A stretch of 64,000 bases of DNA from Mesostigma viride (taxonomy: Eukaryota; Streptophyta; Mesostigmatophyceae; Mesostigmatales; Mesostigmataceae). A program made the position numbers and the translations under genes. The notes under the pieces are model-generated. The model worked only from the letters and a program-made list of their open reading frames with translations, ran no database searches and was not told the DNA's origin. Below, in pieces: positions 22,701-34,700 of the stretch (position 1 is the first letter of the stretch; each line of letters starts with the position of its first letter). The stretch covers positions 4,588,976 to 4,652,975 of the forward strand of contig RPFO01000312.1 in assembly GCA_009746045.1 (NCBI GenBank). Direction: 5' to 3'.

Positions 22701-25700
22701 GTTCTGTGTCCTCCGTCTTTGCTGCAGGTGGTAGTACCATGATGAGTGCCCCCCGTGAACAGTTCTGTGTCCTCCGTCTTTGCTGCAGGTGGTAGTACCA
22801 TGATGAGTGCCCCCCGTGAACAGTTCTGTGTCCTCCGTCTTTGCTGCAGGTGGTAGTACCATGATGAGTGCCCCCCGTGAACAGTTCTGTGTCCTCCGTC
22901 TTTGCTGCAGGTGGTAGTACCATGATGAGTGCCCCCCGTGAACAGTTCTGTGTCCTCCGTCTTTGCTGCAGGTGGTAGTACCATGATGAGTGCCCCCCGT
23001 GAACAGTTCTGTGTCCTCCGTCTTTGCTGCAGGTGGTAGTACCATGATGAGTGCCCCCCGTGAACAGTTCTGTGTCCTCCGTCTTTGCTGCAGGTGGTAG
23101 TACCATGATGAGTGCCCCCCGTGAACAGTTCTGTGTCCTCCGTCTTTGCTGCAGGTGGTAGTACCATGATGAGTGCCCCCCGTGAACAGTTCTGTGTCCT
23201 CCGTCTTTGCTGCAGGTGGTAGTACCATGATGAGTGCCCCCCGTGAACAGTTCTGTGTCCTCCGTCTTTGCTGCAGGTGGTAGTACCATGATGAGTGCCC
23301 CCCGTGAACAGTTCTGTGTCCTCCGTCTTTGCTGCAGGTGGTAGTACCATGATGAGTGCCCCCCGTGAACAGTTCTGTGTCCTCCGTCTTTGCTGCAGGT
23401 GGTAGTACCATGATGAGTGCCCCCCGTGAACAGTTCTGTGTCCTCCGTCTTTGCTGCAGGTGGTAGTACCATGATGAGTGCCCCCCGTGAACAGTTCTGT
23501 GTCCTCCGTCTTTGCTGCAGGTGGTAGTACCATGATGAGTGCCCCCCGTGAACAGTTCTGTGTCCTCCGTCTTTGCTGCAGGTGGTAGTACCATGATGAG
23601 TGCCCCCCGTGAACAGTTCTGTGTCCTCCGTCTTTGCTGCAGGTGGTAGTACCATGATGAGTGCCCCCCGTGAACAGTTCTGTGTCCTCCGTCTTTGCTG
23701 CAGGTGGTAGTACCATGATGAGTGCCCCCCGTGAACAGTTCTGTGTCCTCCGTCTTTGCTGCAGGTGGTAGTACCATGATGAGTGCCCCCCGTGAACAGT
23801 TCTGTGTCCTCCGTCTTTGCTGCAGGTGGTAGTACCATGATGAGTGCCCCCCGTGAACAGTTCTGTGTCCTCCGTCTTTGCTGCAGGTGGTAGTACCATG
23901 ATGAGTGCCCCCCGTGAACAGTTCTGTGTCCTCCGTCTTTGCTGCAGGTGGTAGTACCATGATGAGTGCCCCCCGTGAACAGTTCTGTGTCCTCCGTCTT
24001 TGCTGCAGGTGGTAGTACCATGATGAGTGCCCCCCGTGAACAGTTCTGTGTCCTCCGTCTTTGCTGCAGGTGGTAGTACCATGATGAGTGCCCCCCGTGA
24101 ACAGTTCTGTGTCCTCCGTCTTTGCTGCAGGTGGTAGTACCATGATGAGTGCCCCCCGTGAACAGTTCTGTGTCCTCCGTCTTTGCTGCAGGTGGTAGTA
24201 CCATGATGAGTGCCCCCCGTGAACAGTTCTGTGTCCTCCGTCTTTGCTGCAGGTGGTAGTACCATGATGAGTGCCCCCCGTGAACAGTTCTGTGTCCTCC
24301 GTCTTTGCTGCAGGTGGTAGTACCATGATGAGTGCCCCCCGTGAACAGTTCTGTGTCCTCCGTCTTTGCTGCAGGTGGTAGTACCATGATGAGTGCCCCC
24401 CGTGAACAGTTCTGTGTCCTCCGTCTTTGCTGCAGGTGGTAGTACCATGATGAGTGCCCCCCGTGAACAGTTCTGTGTCCTCCGTCTTTGCTGCAGGTGG
24501 TAGTACCATGATGAGTGCCCCCCGTGAACAGTTCTGTGTCCTCCGTCTTTGCTGCAGGTGGTAGTACCATGATGAGTGCCCCCCGTGAACAGTTCTGTGT
24601 CCTCCGTCTTTGCTGCAGGTGGTAGTACCATGATGAGTGCCCCCCGTGAACAGTTCTGTGTCCTCCGTCTTTGCTGCAGGTGGTAGTACCATGATGAGTG
24701 CCCCCCGTGAACAGTTCTGTGTCCTCCGTCTTTGCTGCAGGTGGTAGTACCATGATGAGTGCCCCCCGTGAACAGTTCTGTGTCCTCCGTCTTTGCTGCA
24801 GGTGGTAGTACCATGATGAGTGCCCCCCGTGAACAGTTCTGTGTCCTCCGTCTTTGCTGCAGGTGGTAGTACCATGATGAGTGCCCCCCGTGAACAGTTC
24901 TGTGTCCTCCGTCTTTGCTGCAGGTGGTAGTACCATGATGAGTGCCCCCCGTGAACAGTTCTGTGTCCTCCGTCTTTGCTGCAGGTGGTAGTACCATGAT
25001 GAGTGCCCCCCGTGAACAGTTCTGTGTCCTCCGTCTTTGCTGCAGGTGGTAGTACCATGATGAGTGCCCCCCGTGAACAGTTCTGTGTCCTCCGTCTTTG
25101 CTGCAGGTGGTAGTACCATGATGAGTGCCCCCCGTGAACAGTTCTGTGTCCTCCGTCTTTGCTGCAGGTGGTAGTACCATGATGAGTGCCCCCCGTGAAC
25201 AGTTCTGTGTCCTCCGTCTTTGCTGCAGGTGGTAGTACCATGATGAGTGCCCCCCGTGAACAGTTCTGTGTCCTCCGTCTTTGCTGCAGGTGGTAGTACC
25301 ATGATGAGTGCCCCCCGTGAACAGTTCTGTGTCCTCCGTCTTTGCTGCAGGTGGTAGTACCATGATGAGTGCCCCCCGTGAACAGTTCTGTGTCCTCCGT
25401 CTTTGCTGCAGGTGGTAGTACCATGATGAGTGCCCCCCGTGAACAGTTCTGTGTCCTCCGTCTTTGCTGCAGGTGGTAGTACCATGATGAGTGCCCCCCG
25501 TGAACAGTTCTGTGTCCTCCGTCTTTGCTGCAGGTGGTAGTACCATGATGAGTGCCCCCCGTGAACAGTTCTGTGTCCTCCGTCTTTGCTGCAGGTGGTA
25601 GTACCATGATGAGTGCCCCCCGTGAACAGTTCTGTGTCCTCCGTCTTTGCTGCAGGTGGTAGTACCATGATGAGTGCCCCCCGTGAACAGTTCTGTGTCC

Positions 25701-28700
25701 TCCGTCTTTGCTGCAGGTGGTAGTACCATGATGAGTGCCCCCCGTGAACAGTTCTGTGTCCTCCGTCTTTGCTGCAGGTGGTAGTACCATGATGAGTGCC
25801 CCCCGTGAACAGTTCTGTGTCCTCCGTCTTTGCTGCAGGTGGTAGTACCATGATGAGTGCCCCCCGTGAACAGTTCTGTGTCCTCCGTCTTTGCTGCAGG
25901 TGGTAGTACCATGATGAGTGCCCCCCGTGAACAGTTCTGTGTCCTCCGTCTTTGCTGCAGGTGGTAGTACCATGATGAGTGCCCCCCGTGAACAGTTCTG
26001 TGTCCTCCGTCTTTGCTGCAGGTGGTAGTACCATGATGAGTGCCCCCCGTGAACAGTTCTGTGTCCTCCGTCTTTGCTGCAGGTGGTAGTACCATGATGA
26101 GTGCCCCCCGTGAACAGTTCTGTGTCCTCCGTCTTTGCTGCAGGTGGTAGTACCATGATGAGTGCCCCCCGTGAACAGTTCTGTGTCCTCCGTCTTTGCT
26201 GCAGGTGGTAGTACCATGATGAGTGCCCCCCGTGAACAGTTCTGTGTCCTCCGTCTTTGCTGCAGGTGGTAGTACCATGATGAGTGCCCCCCGTGAACAG
26301 TTCTGTGTCCTCCGTCTTTGCTGCAGGTGGTAGTACCATGATGAGTGCCCCCCGTGAACAGTTCTGTGTCCTCCGTCTTTGCTGCAGGTGGTAGTACCAT
26401 GATGAGTGCCCCCCGTGAACAGTTCTGTGTCCTCCGTCTTTGCTGCAGGTGGTAGTACCATGATGAGTGCCCCCCGTGAACAGTTCTGTGTCCTCCGTCT
26501 TTGCTGCAGGTGGTAGTACCATGATGAGTGCCCCCCGTGAACAGTTCTGTGTCCTCCGTCTTTGCTGCAGGTGGTAGTACCATGATGAGTGCCCCCCGTG
26601 AACAGTTCTGTGTCCTCCGTCTTTGCTGCAGGTGGTAGTACCATGATGAGTGCCCCCCGTGAACAGTTCTGTGTCCTCCGTCTTTGCTGCAGGTGGTAGT
26701 ACCATGATGAGTGCCCCCCGTGAACAGTTCTGTGTCCTCCGTCTTTGCTGCAGGTGGTAGTACCATGATGAGTGCCCCCCGTGAACAGTTCTGTGTCCTC
26801 CGTCTTTGCTGCAGGTGGTAGTACCATGATGAGTGCCCCCCGTGAACAGTTCTGTGTCCTCCGTCTTTGCTGCAGGTGGTAGTACCATGATGAGTGCCCC
26901 CCGTGAACAGTTCTGTGTCCTCCGTCTTTGCTGCAGGTGGTAGTACCATGATGAGTGCCCCCCGTGAACAGTTCTGTGTCCTCCGTCTTTGCTGCAGGTG
27001 GTAGTACCATGATGAGTGCCCCCCGTGAACAGTTCTGTGTCCTCCGTCTTTGCTGCAGGTGGTAGTACCATGATGAGTGCCCCCCGTGAACAGTTCTGTG
27101 TCCTCCGTCTTTGCTGCAGGTGGTAGTACCATGATGAGTGCCCCCCGTGAACAGTTCTGTGTCCTCCGTCTTTGCTGCAGGTGGTAGTACCATGATGAGT
27201 GCCCCCCGTGAACAGTTCTGTGTCCTCCGTCTTTGCTGCAGGTGGTAGTACCATGATGAGTGCCCCCCGTGAACAGTTCTGTGTCCTCCGTCTTTGCTGC
27301 AGGTGGTAGTACCATGATGAGTGCCCCCCGTGAACAGTTCTGTGTCCTCCGTCTTTGCTGCAGGTGGTAGTACCATGATGAGTGCCCCCCGTGAACAGTT
27401 CTGTGTCCTCCGTCTTTGCTGCAGGTGGTAGTACCATGATGAGTGCCCCCCGTGAACAGTTCTGTGTCCTCCGTCTTTGCTGCAGGTGGTAGTACCATGA
27501 TGAGTGCCCCCCGTGAACAGTTCTGTGTCCTCCGTCTTTGCTGCAGGTGGTAGTACCATGATGAGTGCCCCCCGTGAACAGTTCTGTGTCCTCCGTCTTT
27601 GCTGCAGGTGGTAGTACCATGATGAGTGCCCCCCGTGAACAGTTCTGTGTCCTCCGTCTTTGCTGCAGGTGGTAGTACCATGATGAGTGCCCCCCGTGAA
27701 CAGTTCTGTGTCCTCCGTCTTTGCTGCAGGTGGTAGTACCATGATGAGTGCCCCCGTGAACAGTTCTGTGTCCTCCGTCTTTGCTGCAGGTGGTAGTACC
27801 ATGATGAGTGCCCCCCGTGAACAGTTCTGTGTCCTCCGTCTTTGCTGCAGGTGGTAGTACCATGATGAGTGCCCCCCGTGAACAGTTCTGTGTCCTCCGT
27901 CTTTGCTGCAGGTGGTAGTACCATGATGAGTGCCCCCCGTGAACAGTTCTGTGTCCTCCGTCTTTGCTGCAGGTGGTAGTACCATGATGAGTGCCCCCCG
28001 TGAACAGTTCTGTGTCCTCCGTCTTTGCTGCAGGTGGTAGTACCATGATGAGTGCCCCCCGTGAACAGTTCTGTGTCCTCCGTCTTTGCTGCAGGTGGTA
28101 GTACCATGATGAGTGCCCCCCGTGAACAGTTCTGTGTCCTCCGTCTTTGCTGCAGGTGGTAGTACCATGATGAGTGCCCCCCGTGAACAGTTCTGTGTCC
28201 TCCGTCTTTGCTGCAGGTGGTAGTACCATGATGAGTGCCCCCCGTGAACAGTTCTGTGTCCTCCGTCTTTGCTGCAGGTGGTAGTACCATGATGAGTGCC
28301 CCCGTGAACAGTTCTGTGTCCTCCGTCTTTGCTGCAGGTGGTAGTACCATGATGAGTGCCCCCGTGAACAGTTCTGTGTCCTCCGTCTTTGCTGCAGGTG
28401 GTAGTACCATGATGAGTGCCCCCGTGAACAGTTCTGTGTCCTCCGTCTTTGCTGCAGGTGGTAGTACCATGATGAGTGCCCCCCGTGAACAGTTCTGTGT
28501 CCTCCGTCTTTGCTGCAGGTGGTAGTACCATGATGAGTGCCCCCCGTGAACAGTTCTGTGTCCTCCGTCTTTGCTGCAGGTGGTAGTACCATGATGAGTG
28601 CCCCCCGTGAACAGTTCTGTGTCCTCCGTCTTTGCTGCAGGTGGTAGTACCATGATGAGTGCCCCCCGTGAACAGTTCTGTGTCCTCCGTCTTTGCTGCA

Positions 28701-31700
28701 GGTGGTAGTACCATGATGAGTGCCCCCCGTGAACAGTTCTGTGTCCTCCGTCTTTGCTGCAGGTGGTAGTACCATGATGAGTGCCCCCCGTGAACAGTTC
28801 TGTGTCCTCCGTCTTTGCTGCAGGTGGTAGTACCATGATGAGTGCCCCCCGTGAACAGTTCTGTGTCCTCCGTCTTTGCTGCAGGTGGTAGTACCATGAT
28901 GAGTGCCCCCCGTGAACAGTTCTGTGTCCTCCGTCTTTGCTGCAGGTGGTAGTACCATGATGAGTGCCCCCCGTGAACAGTTCTGTGTCCTCCGTCTTTG
29001 CTGCAGGTGGTAGTACCATGATGAGTGCCCCCCGTGAACAGTTCTGTGTCCTCCGTCTTTGCTGCAGGTGGTAGTACCATGATGAGTGCCCCCGTGAACA
29101 GTTCTGTGTCCTCCGTCTTTGCTGCAGGTGGTAGTACCATGATGAGTGCCCCCCGTGAACAGTTCTGTGTCCTCCGTCTTTGCTGCAGGTGGTAGTACCA
29201 TGATGAGTGCCCCCCGTGAACAGTTCTGTGTCCTCCGTCTTTGCTGCAGGTGGTAGTACCATGATGAGTGCCCCCCGTGAACAGTTCTGTGTCCTCCGTC
29301 TTTGCTGCAGGTGGTAGTACCATGATGAGTGCCCCCCGTGAACAGTTCTGTGTCCTCCGTCTTTGCTGCAGGTGGTAGTACCATGATGAGTGCCCCCCGT
29401 GAACAGTTCTGTGTCCTCCGTCTTTGCTGCAGGTGGTAGTACCATGATGAGTGCCCCCGTGAACAGTTCTGTGTCCTCCGTCTTTGCTGCAGGTGGTAGT
29501 ACCATGATGAGTGCCCCCCGTGAACAGTTCTGTGTCCTCCGTCTTTGCTGCAGGTGGTAGTACCATGATGAGTGCCCCCCGTGAACAGTTCTGTGTCCTC
29601 CGTCTTTGCTGCAGGTGGTAGTACCATGATGAGTGCCCCCCGTGAACAGTTCTGTGTCCTCCGTCTTTGCTGCAGGTGGTAGTACCATGATGAGTGCCCC
29701 CGTGAACAGTTCTGTGTCCTCCGTCTTTGCTGCAGGTGGTAGTACCATGATGAGTGCCCCCCGTGAACAGTTCTGTGTCCTCCGTCTTTGCTGCAGGTGG
29801 TAGTACCATGATGAGTGCCCCCCGTGAACAGTTCTGTGTCCTCCGTCTTTGCTGCAGGTGGTAGTACCATGATGAGTGCCCCCCGTGAACAGTTCTGTGT
29901 CCTCCGTCTTTGCTGCAGGTGGTAGTACCATGATGAGTGCCCCCCGTGAACAGTTCTGTGTCCTCCGTCTTTGCTGCAGGTGGTAGTACCATGATGAGTG
30001 CCCCCCGTGAACAGTTCTGTGTCCTCCGTCTTTGCTGCAGGTGGTAGTACCATGATGAGTGCCCCCCGTGAACAGTTCTGTGTCCTCCGTCTTTGCTGCA
30101 GGTGGTAGTACCATGATGAGTGCCCCCGTGAACAGTTCTGTGTCCTCCGTCTTTGCTGCAGGTGGTAGTACCATGATGAGTGCCCCCGTGAACAGTTCTG
30201 TGTCCTCCGTCTTTGCTGCAGGTGGTAGTACCATGATGAGTGCCCCCCGTGAACAGTTCTGTGTCCTCCGTCTTTGCTGCAGGTGGTAGTACCATGATGA
30301 GTGCCCCCCGTGAACAGTTCTGTGTCCTCCGTCTTTGCTGCAGGTGGTAGTACCATGATGAGTGCCCCCCGTGAACAGTTCTGTGTCCTCCGTCTTTGCT
30401 GCAGGTGGTAGTACCATGATGAGTGCCCCCCGTGAACAGTTCTGTGTCCTCCGTCTTTGCTGCAGGTGGTAGTACCATGATGAGTGCCCCCGTGAACAGT
30501 TCTGTGTCCTCCGTCTTTGCTGCAGGTGGTAGTACCATGATGAGTGCCCCCCGTGAACAGTTCTGTGTCCTCCGTCTTTGCTGCAGGTGGTAGTACCATG
30601 ATGAGTGCCCCCCGTGAACAGTTCTGTGTCCTCCGTCTTTGCTGCAGGTGGTAGTACCATGATGAGTGCCCCCGTGAACAGTTCTGTGTCCTCCGTCTTT
30701 GCTGCAGGTGGTAGTACCATGATGAGTGCCCCCCGTGAACAGTTGTGTGTCCTCCGTCTTTGCTGCAGGTGGTAGTACCATGATGAGTGCCCCCGTGAAC
30801 AGTTCTGTGTCCTCCGTCTTTGCTGCAGGTGGTAGTACCATGATGAGTGCCCCCGTGAACAGTTGTGTGTCCTCCGTCTTTGCTGCAGGTGGTAGTACCA
30901 TGATGAGTGCCCCCCGTGAACAGTTCTGTGTCCTCCGTCTTTGCTGCAGGTGGTAGTACCATGATGAGTGCCCCCGTGAACAGTTCTGTGTCCTCCGTCT
31001 TTGCTGCAGGTGGTAGTACCATGATGAGTGCCCCCGTGAACAGTTGTGTGTCCTCCGTCTTTGCTGCAGGTGGTAGTACCATGATGAGTGCCCCCCGTGA
31101 ACAGTTCTGTGTCCTCCGTCTTTGCTGCAGGTGGTAGTACCATGATGAGTGCCCCCGTGAACAGTTCTGTGTCCTCCGTCTTTGCTGCAGGTGGTAGTAC
31201 CATGATGAGTGCCCCCGTGAACAGTTCTGTGTCCTCCGTCTTTGCTGCAGGTGGTAGTACCATGATGAGTGCCCCCCGTGAACAGTTCTGTGTCCTCCGT
31301 CTTTGCTGCAGGTGGTAGTACCATGATGAGTGCCCCCGTGAACAGTTGTGTGTCCTCCGTCTTTGCTGCAGGTGGTAGTACCATGATGAGTGCCCCCCGT
31401 GAACAGTTGTGTGTCCTCCGTCTTTGCTGCAGGTGGTAGTACCATGATGAGTGCCCCCGTGAACAGTTCTGTGTCCTCCGTCTTTGCTGCAGGTGGTAGT
31501 ACCATGATGAGTGCCCCCGTGAACAGTTCTGTGTCCTCCGTCTTTGCTGCAGGTGGTAGTACCATGATGAGTGCCCCCGTGAACAGTTCTGTGTCCTCCG
31601 TCTTTGCTGCAGGTGGTAGTACCATGATGAGTGCCCCCCGTGAACAGTTCTGTGTCCTCCGTCTTTGCTGCAGGTGGTAGTACCATGATGAGTGCCCCCC

Positions 31701-34700
31701 GTGAACAGTTCTGTGTCCTCCGTCTTTGCTGCAGGTGGTAGTACCATGATGAGTGCCCCCCGTGAACAGTTCTGTTTCCTCCGTCTTTGCTGCAGGTGGT
31801 AGTACCATGATGAGTGCCCCCCGTGAACAGTTCTGTTTCATCCGTACTGTTGGTAATTGCACTGTCACTGCCATGTTTGCTGTGTTAGGGAAGATGCATT
31901 TACCTTCTTGCGCTGTGCTGGCGTGCCAGGCTCGCTGCTGCGTGGATCATTGGCAAATTTGAAATAGACCACAGCTTGTTTCTTTGGGTGGTTGGGAACG
32001 CAGGGATGGCTCCTCTCTTCTTGTGGCCGATGCGAAGCCTCTGTGTGCCGGTCTTGTGCCAGGAATGTGGCACGCAACACTGTATCATGAGTGCCCGCAC
32101 ATGCCCCTTGCCTATCGCACGGTGCGTCCCCACATGACCAACCACCATAGGCCTGCGATGCGCAAGCGCGCTGGATTAGTTCATTAGCACGCTTCAGGAA
32201 TCAACCAGTGTGGACATCACACGACTTCTGTGCGCCTCCGTGCGCCTCCTGAATTGACACCTGCCCATTGACGGTTGTGTGGCGGGTGCACGCACATCTT
32301 GGCATCAGGCGGGCTGGACGGAGGCCGAGTGGGCCGCGGTGCTGGGGCTGGAGGCCAACATCCTCAAGTACCTGCAGCAAGGGGGGTCCGCCAACGCGCG
32401 GGGAAAAGTAGGTCCCTCTCTGCATCCTTTCCTTTGGCTCATCCATGCCAGTGGACCGCAGCCAGCAGCTCGACGATGCCTGTTGCGCATCTCACGCATG
32501 TGTTGTGGTGGCGCGCCACAAATTCTGTTGGGGCTGGTCAGCTCATGGACCGCTTTGTGGCCAGCTCATGGACTGCTTTGTGTTCAGCTCACGGATTGCT
32601 TTGTGGTCAGCTCACAGGCCGCTTTGTGGCCAGCTCACGTACTGCTTTGAGTTCAGCTCATGGACCGGCCCCTGCCCTGTGGGTCACCAGCTTCACCGAT
32701 GCGCGCCATCCACTTGGGGTGGCCTTGATCCGGATACTGGCAGGGGCAGCTATGACGACGCCTCCTGGCACTGGCGGGGGCATGGACACATCTGCTGGTG
32801 CCAGGGCCTCGTGCGGCCCATCATGTATATGCAGGCTGCCCTCCTGACTGATATATGTATCTATGCACTTCTGTGCTTGTGAGCACTCGTCCGCATGTGT
32901 GTGGGCGTGTCTATGTGTGCATGCTTGCGTGTGCTCACACGCCGGCGGTGAGCTTATTCGCGCAAAGGACACTGTGTGCATACAAATTCTGGCAAACCTG
33001 CAGGTGTGCCCTTTTGCACCAAGTCTTGCCGATCTGGGTGGATGTCATGGCTCCAGGCAAGCCATGCGGTGCCAGCTGGCACCGTCAGCCAACAGAAAGG
33101 GGGGGAGGAAAGAAGGGGTTGAGCTTTGGGATGGCCACAAGCTGACATAAAGCAGATGGCCATCTTTATGCACTATGCCACAGGCGCTCCTGGCTTGTGT
33201 TCTACGTAGATTGGCATCGGCCAGCTTTTCTTTTCCACAGAAGCAGAGATGTTCTTGGTTGGCATTTTATATAGCCTCTGCCTATTTGTCCTCTCAAAGC
33301 AGCAGTTATTCCTACCCCCCCCTTCTTACAGCAACTCCCACCACCGCCACCTGCCCCCGCCGTGCCCGTGCAGAGCTACTGCAATGTTTCCGGGGGCGCT
33401 ACAAATGGAGCGCTCAGGAGAGCCGGGTGGGGCCGCGGGTACGTGCGTCTGGGCACACATCACACAGCCCGTTGGGACAGGGGGGCAGCCTGCAGTGGTG
33501 ACCCTCCAGGTAAACCCTAAACAGAGGCCTGCCCTCGTATCTGGTCGAATAGGCGGACACGGTTCGATTCCTATGGAGATGGCCGGAGTGTGTACCGGTG
33601 CCCGGTGGTCCTGTTTCATGGCATGGTTGTCTTGTTTCTTCGACATTGCTTTTTGTATTGTTTTGCCTGCACGGCAGCTGCAAAATGCTTGTAGAGATTT
33701 GCAACGAAATTGGGCAGAAATCCAAAGGGAGTGTTTGGTTGTCTGGAATGATCTCTGCGGCTGGGATTGGGTAGCCGCCTTACCTGGCCTGCCACGTATC
33801 GTGGCATTGTGCACACACGTCGTGTCCCAAGTTTGTCATGCTTTGGGAGGCGCAGACCGTACATGACTTTGTTACCGAGATTCCTTGTACCACACGCAGT
33901 AAGTTAAGGCAGGTCCCAAACATTCCTTATGCACTAAGAAAGATTGCATCCCTCTTTTGGAATTCTCTCATGGCTTGGGGTCATCGGAGCCATGATGGGC
34001 AGGGGCCCCATACCCTGAAGCATGGCCTGGCGTGCTTGCGCATCCCCTTCCCGTTCCTTGTTCTTATGTGGGGTGCATCATGGCCGCTTGTGTGCGCAGA
34101 TCATTCGCACGGCCACCGACCTGCGCTCCCTGCCGACACCCGGCGCACCCGTGGTGCTCCTCTTCTTCTCCACCCGCGAGGCGTACGGGCACGAGCTGCG
34201 CATATCACGCGCGCTGGAGCCCAAGGGGCTTGTGCTGCCGCTGCTGGAGGTACATCAGGGCCGCCCTTTTTTCTTGGTTGCCAGCAAATGATAATTCCTA
34301 AGGACTGGGTTAGGGTTGTATGAGAACCCTTTCCAAATGTAGGTACTCTGTTGCATGTTCCCGTGAAGGGATGTTTGCGAGCCGTCTATTGGCACAAGGA
34401 GCCGTGGGCTGCACACAAAGCAGGATGTGGGGCACTGGGAGGAGAGCGGGACGCACGAGTGGTTTGGTATCCCCTCCTTTTTGTGCGCGCCATCCCCCTC
34501 ATGTTTGTACGTGGTACACCCTTTGTGCCTGTGTGTGCAAAGCGAGGTGAAACCGGGTCGACAACCATGCGTGCAGAGGGCGGGCCCCGTCTGCACTGCT
34601 CGAGATCAGAGCAGCTCTTTGGGGATGGGCCAGACGGCCTTTGTTTTTTTCCTAGAACCTGCTTCTTGTTAAGCTGTATTCTGGGCAACTTGTTGGCATT

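Noticed and set aside
12162-31874. Minus-strand ORFs of 6407-6570 codons as a giant repeat protein gene
   Set aside because: They arise because the 61-bp satellite unit has no stop in any minus frame. All three frames are equally open, codons are not selected, and the array lies in an intron of a well-supported plus-strand gene.
33330-33501. Alternative exon 15 starting at the cttcttacag acceptor
   Set aside because: The acceptor gives a phase that does not match exon 14 and loses the RGRYKWSAQESRVGPR reading that leads into exon 16.
34100-34249. TIR domain (VVLLFFSTREAYGHELRIS)
   Set aside because: First impression from the FFS motif and ankyrin context. The following exons clearly form a kinase C-lobe, and the segment aligns better with beta3-alphaC.
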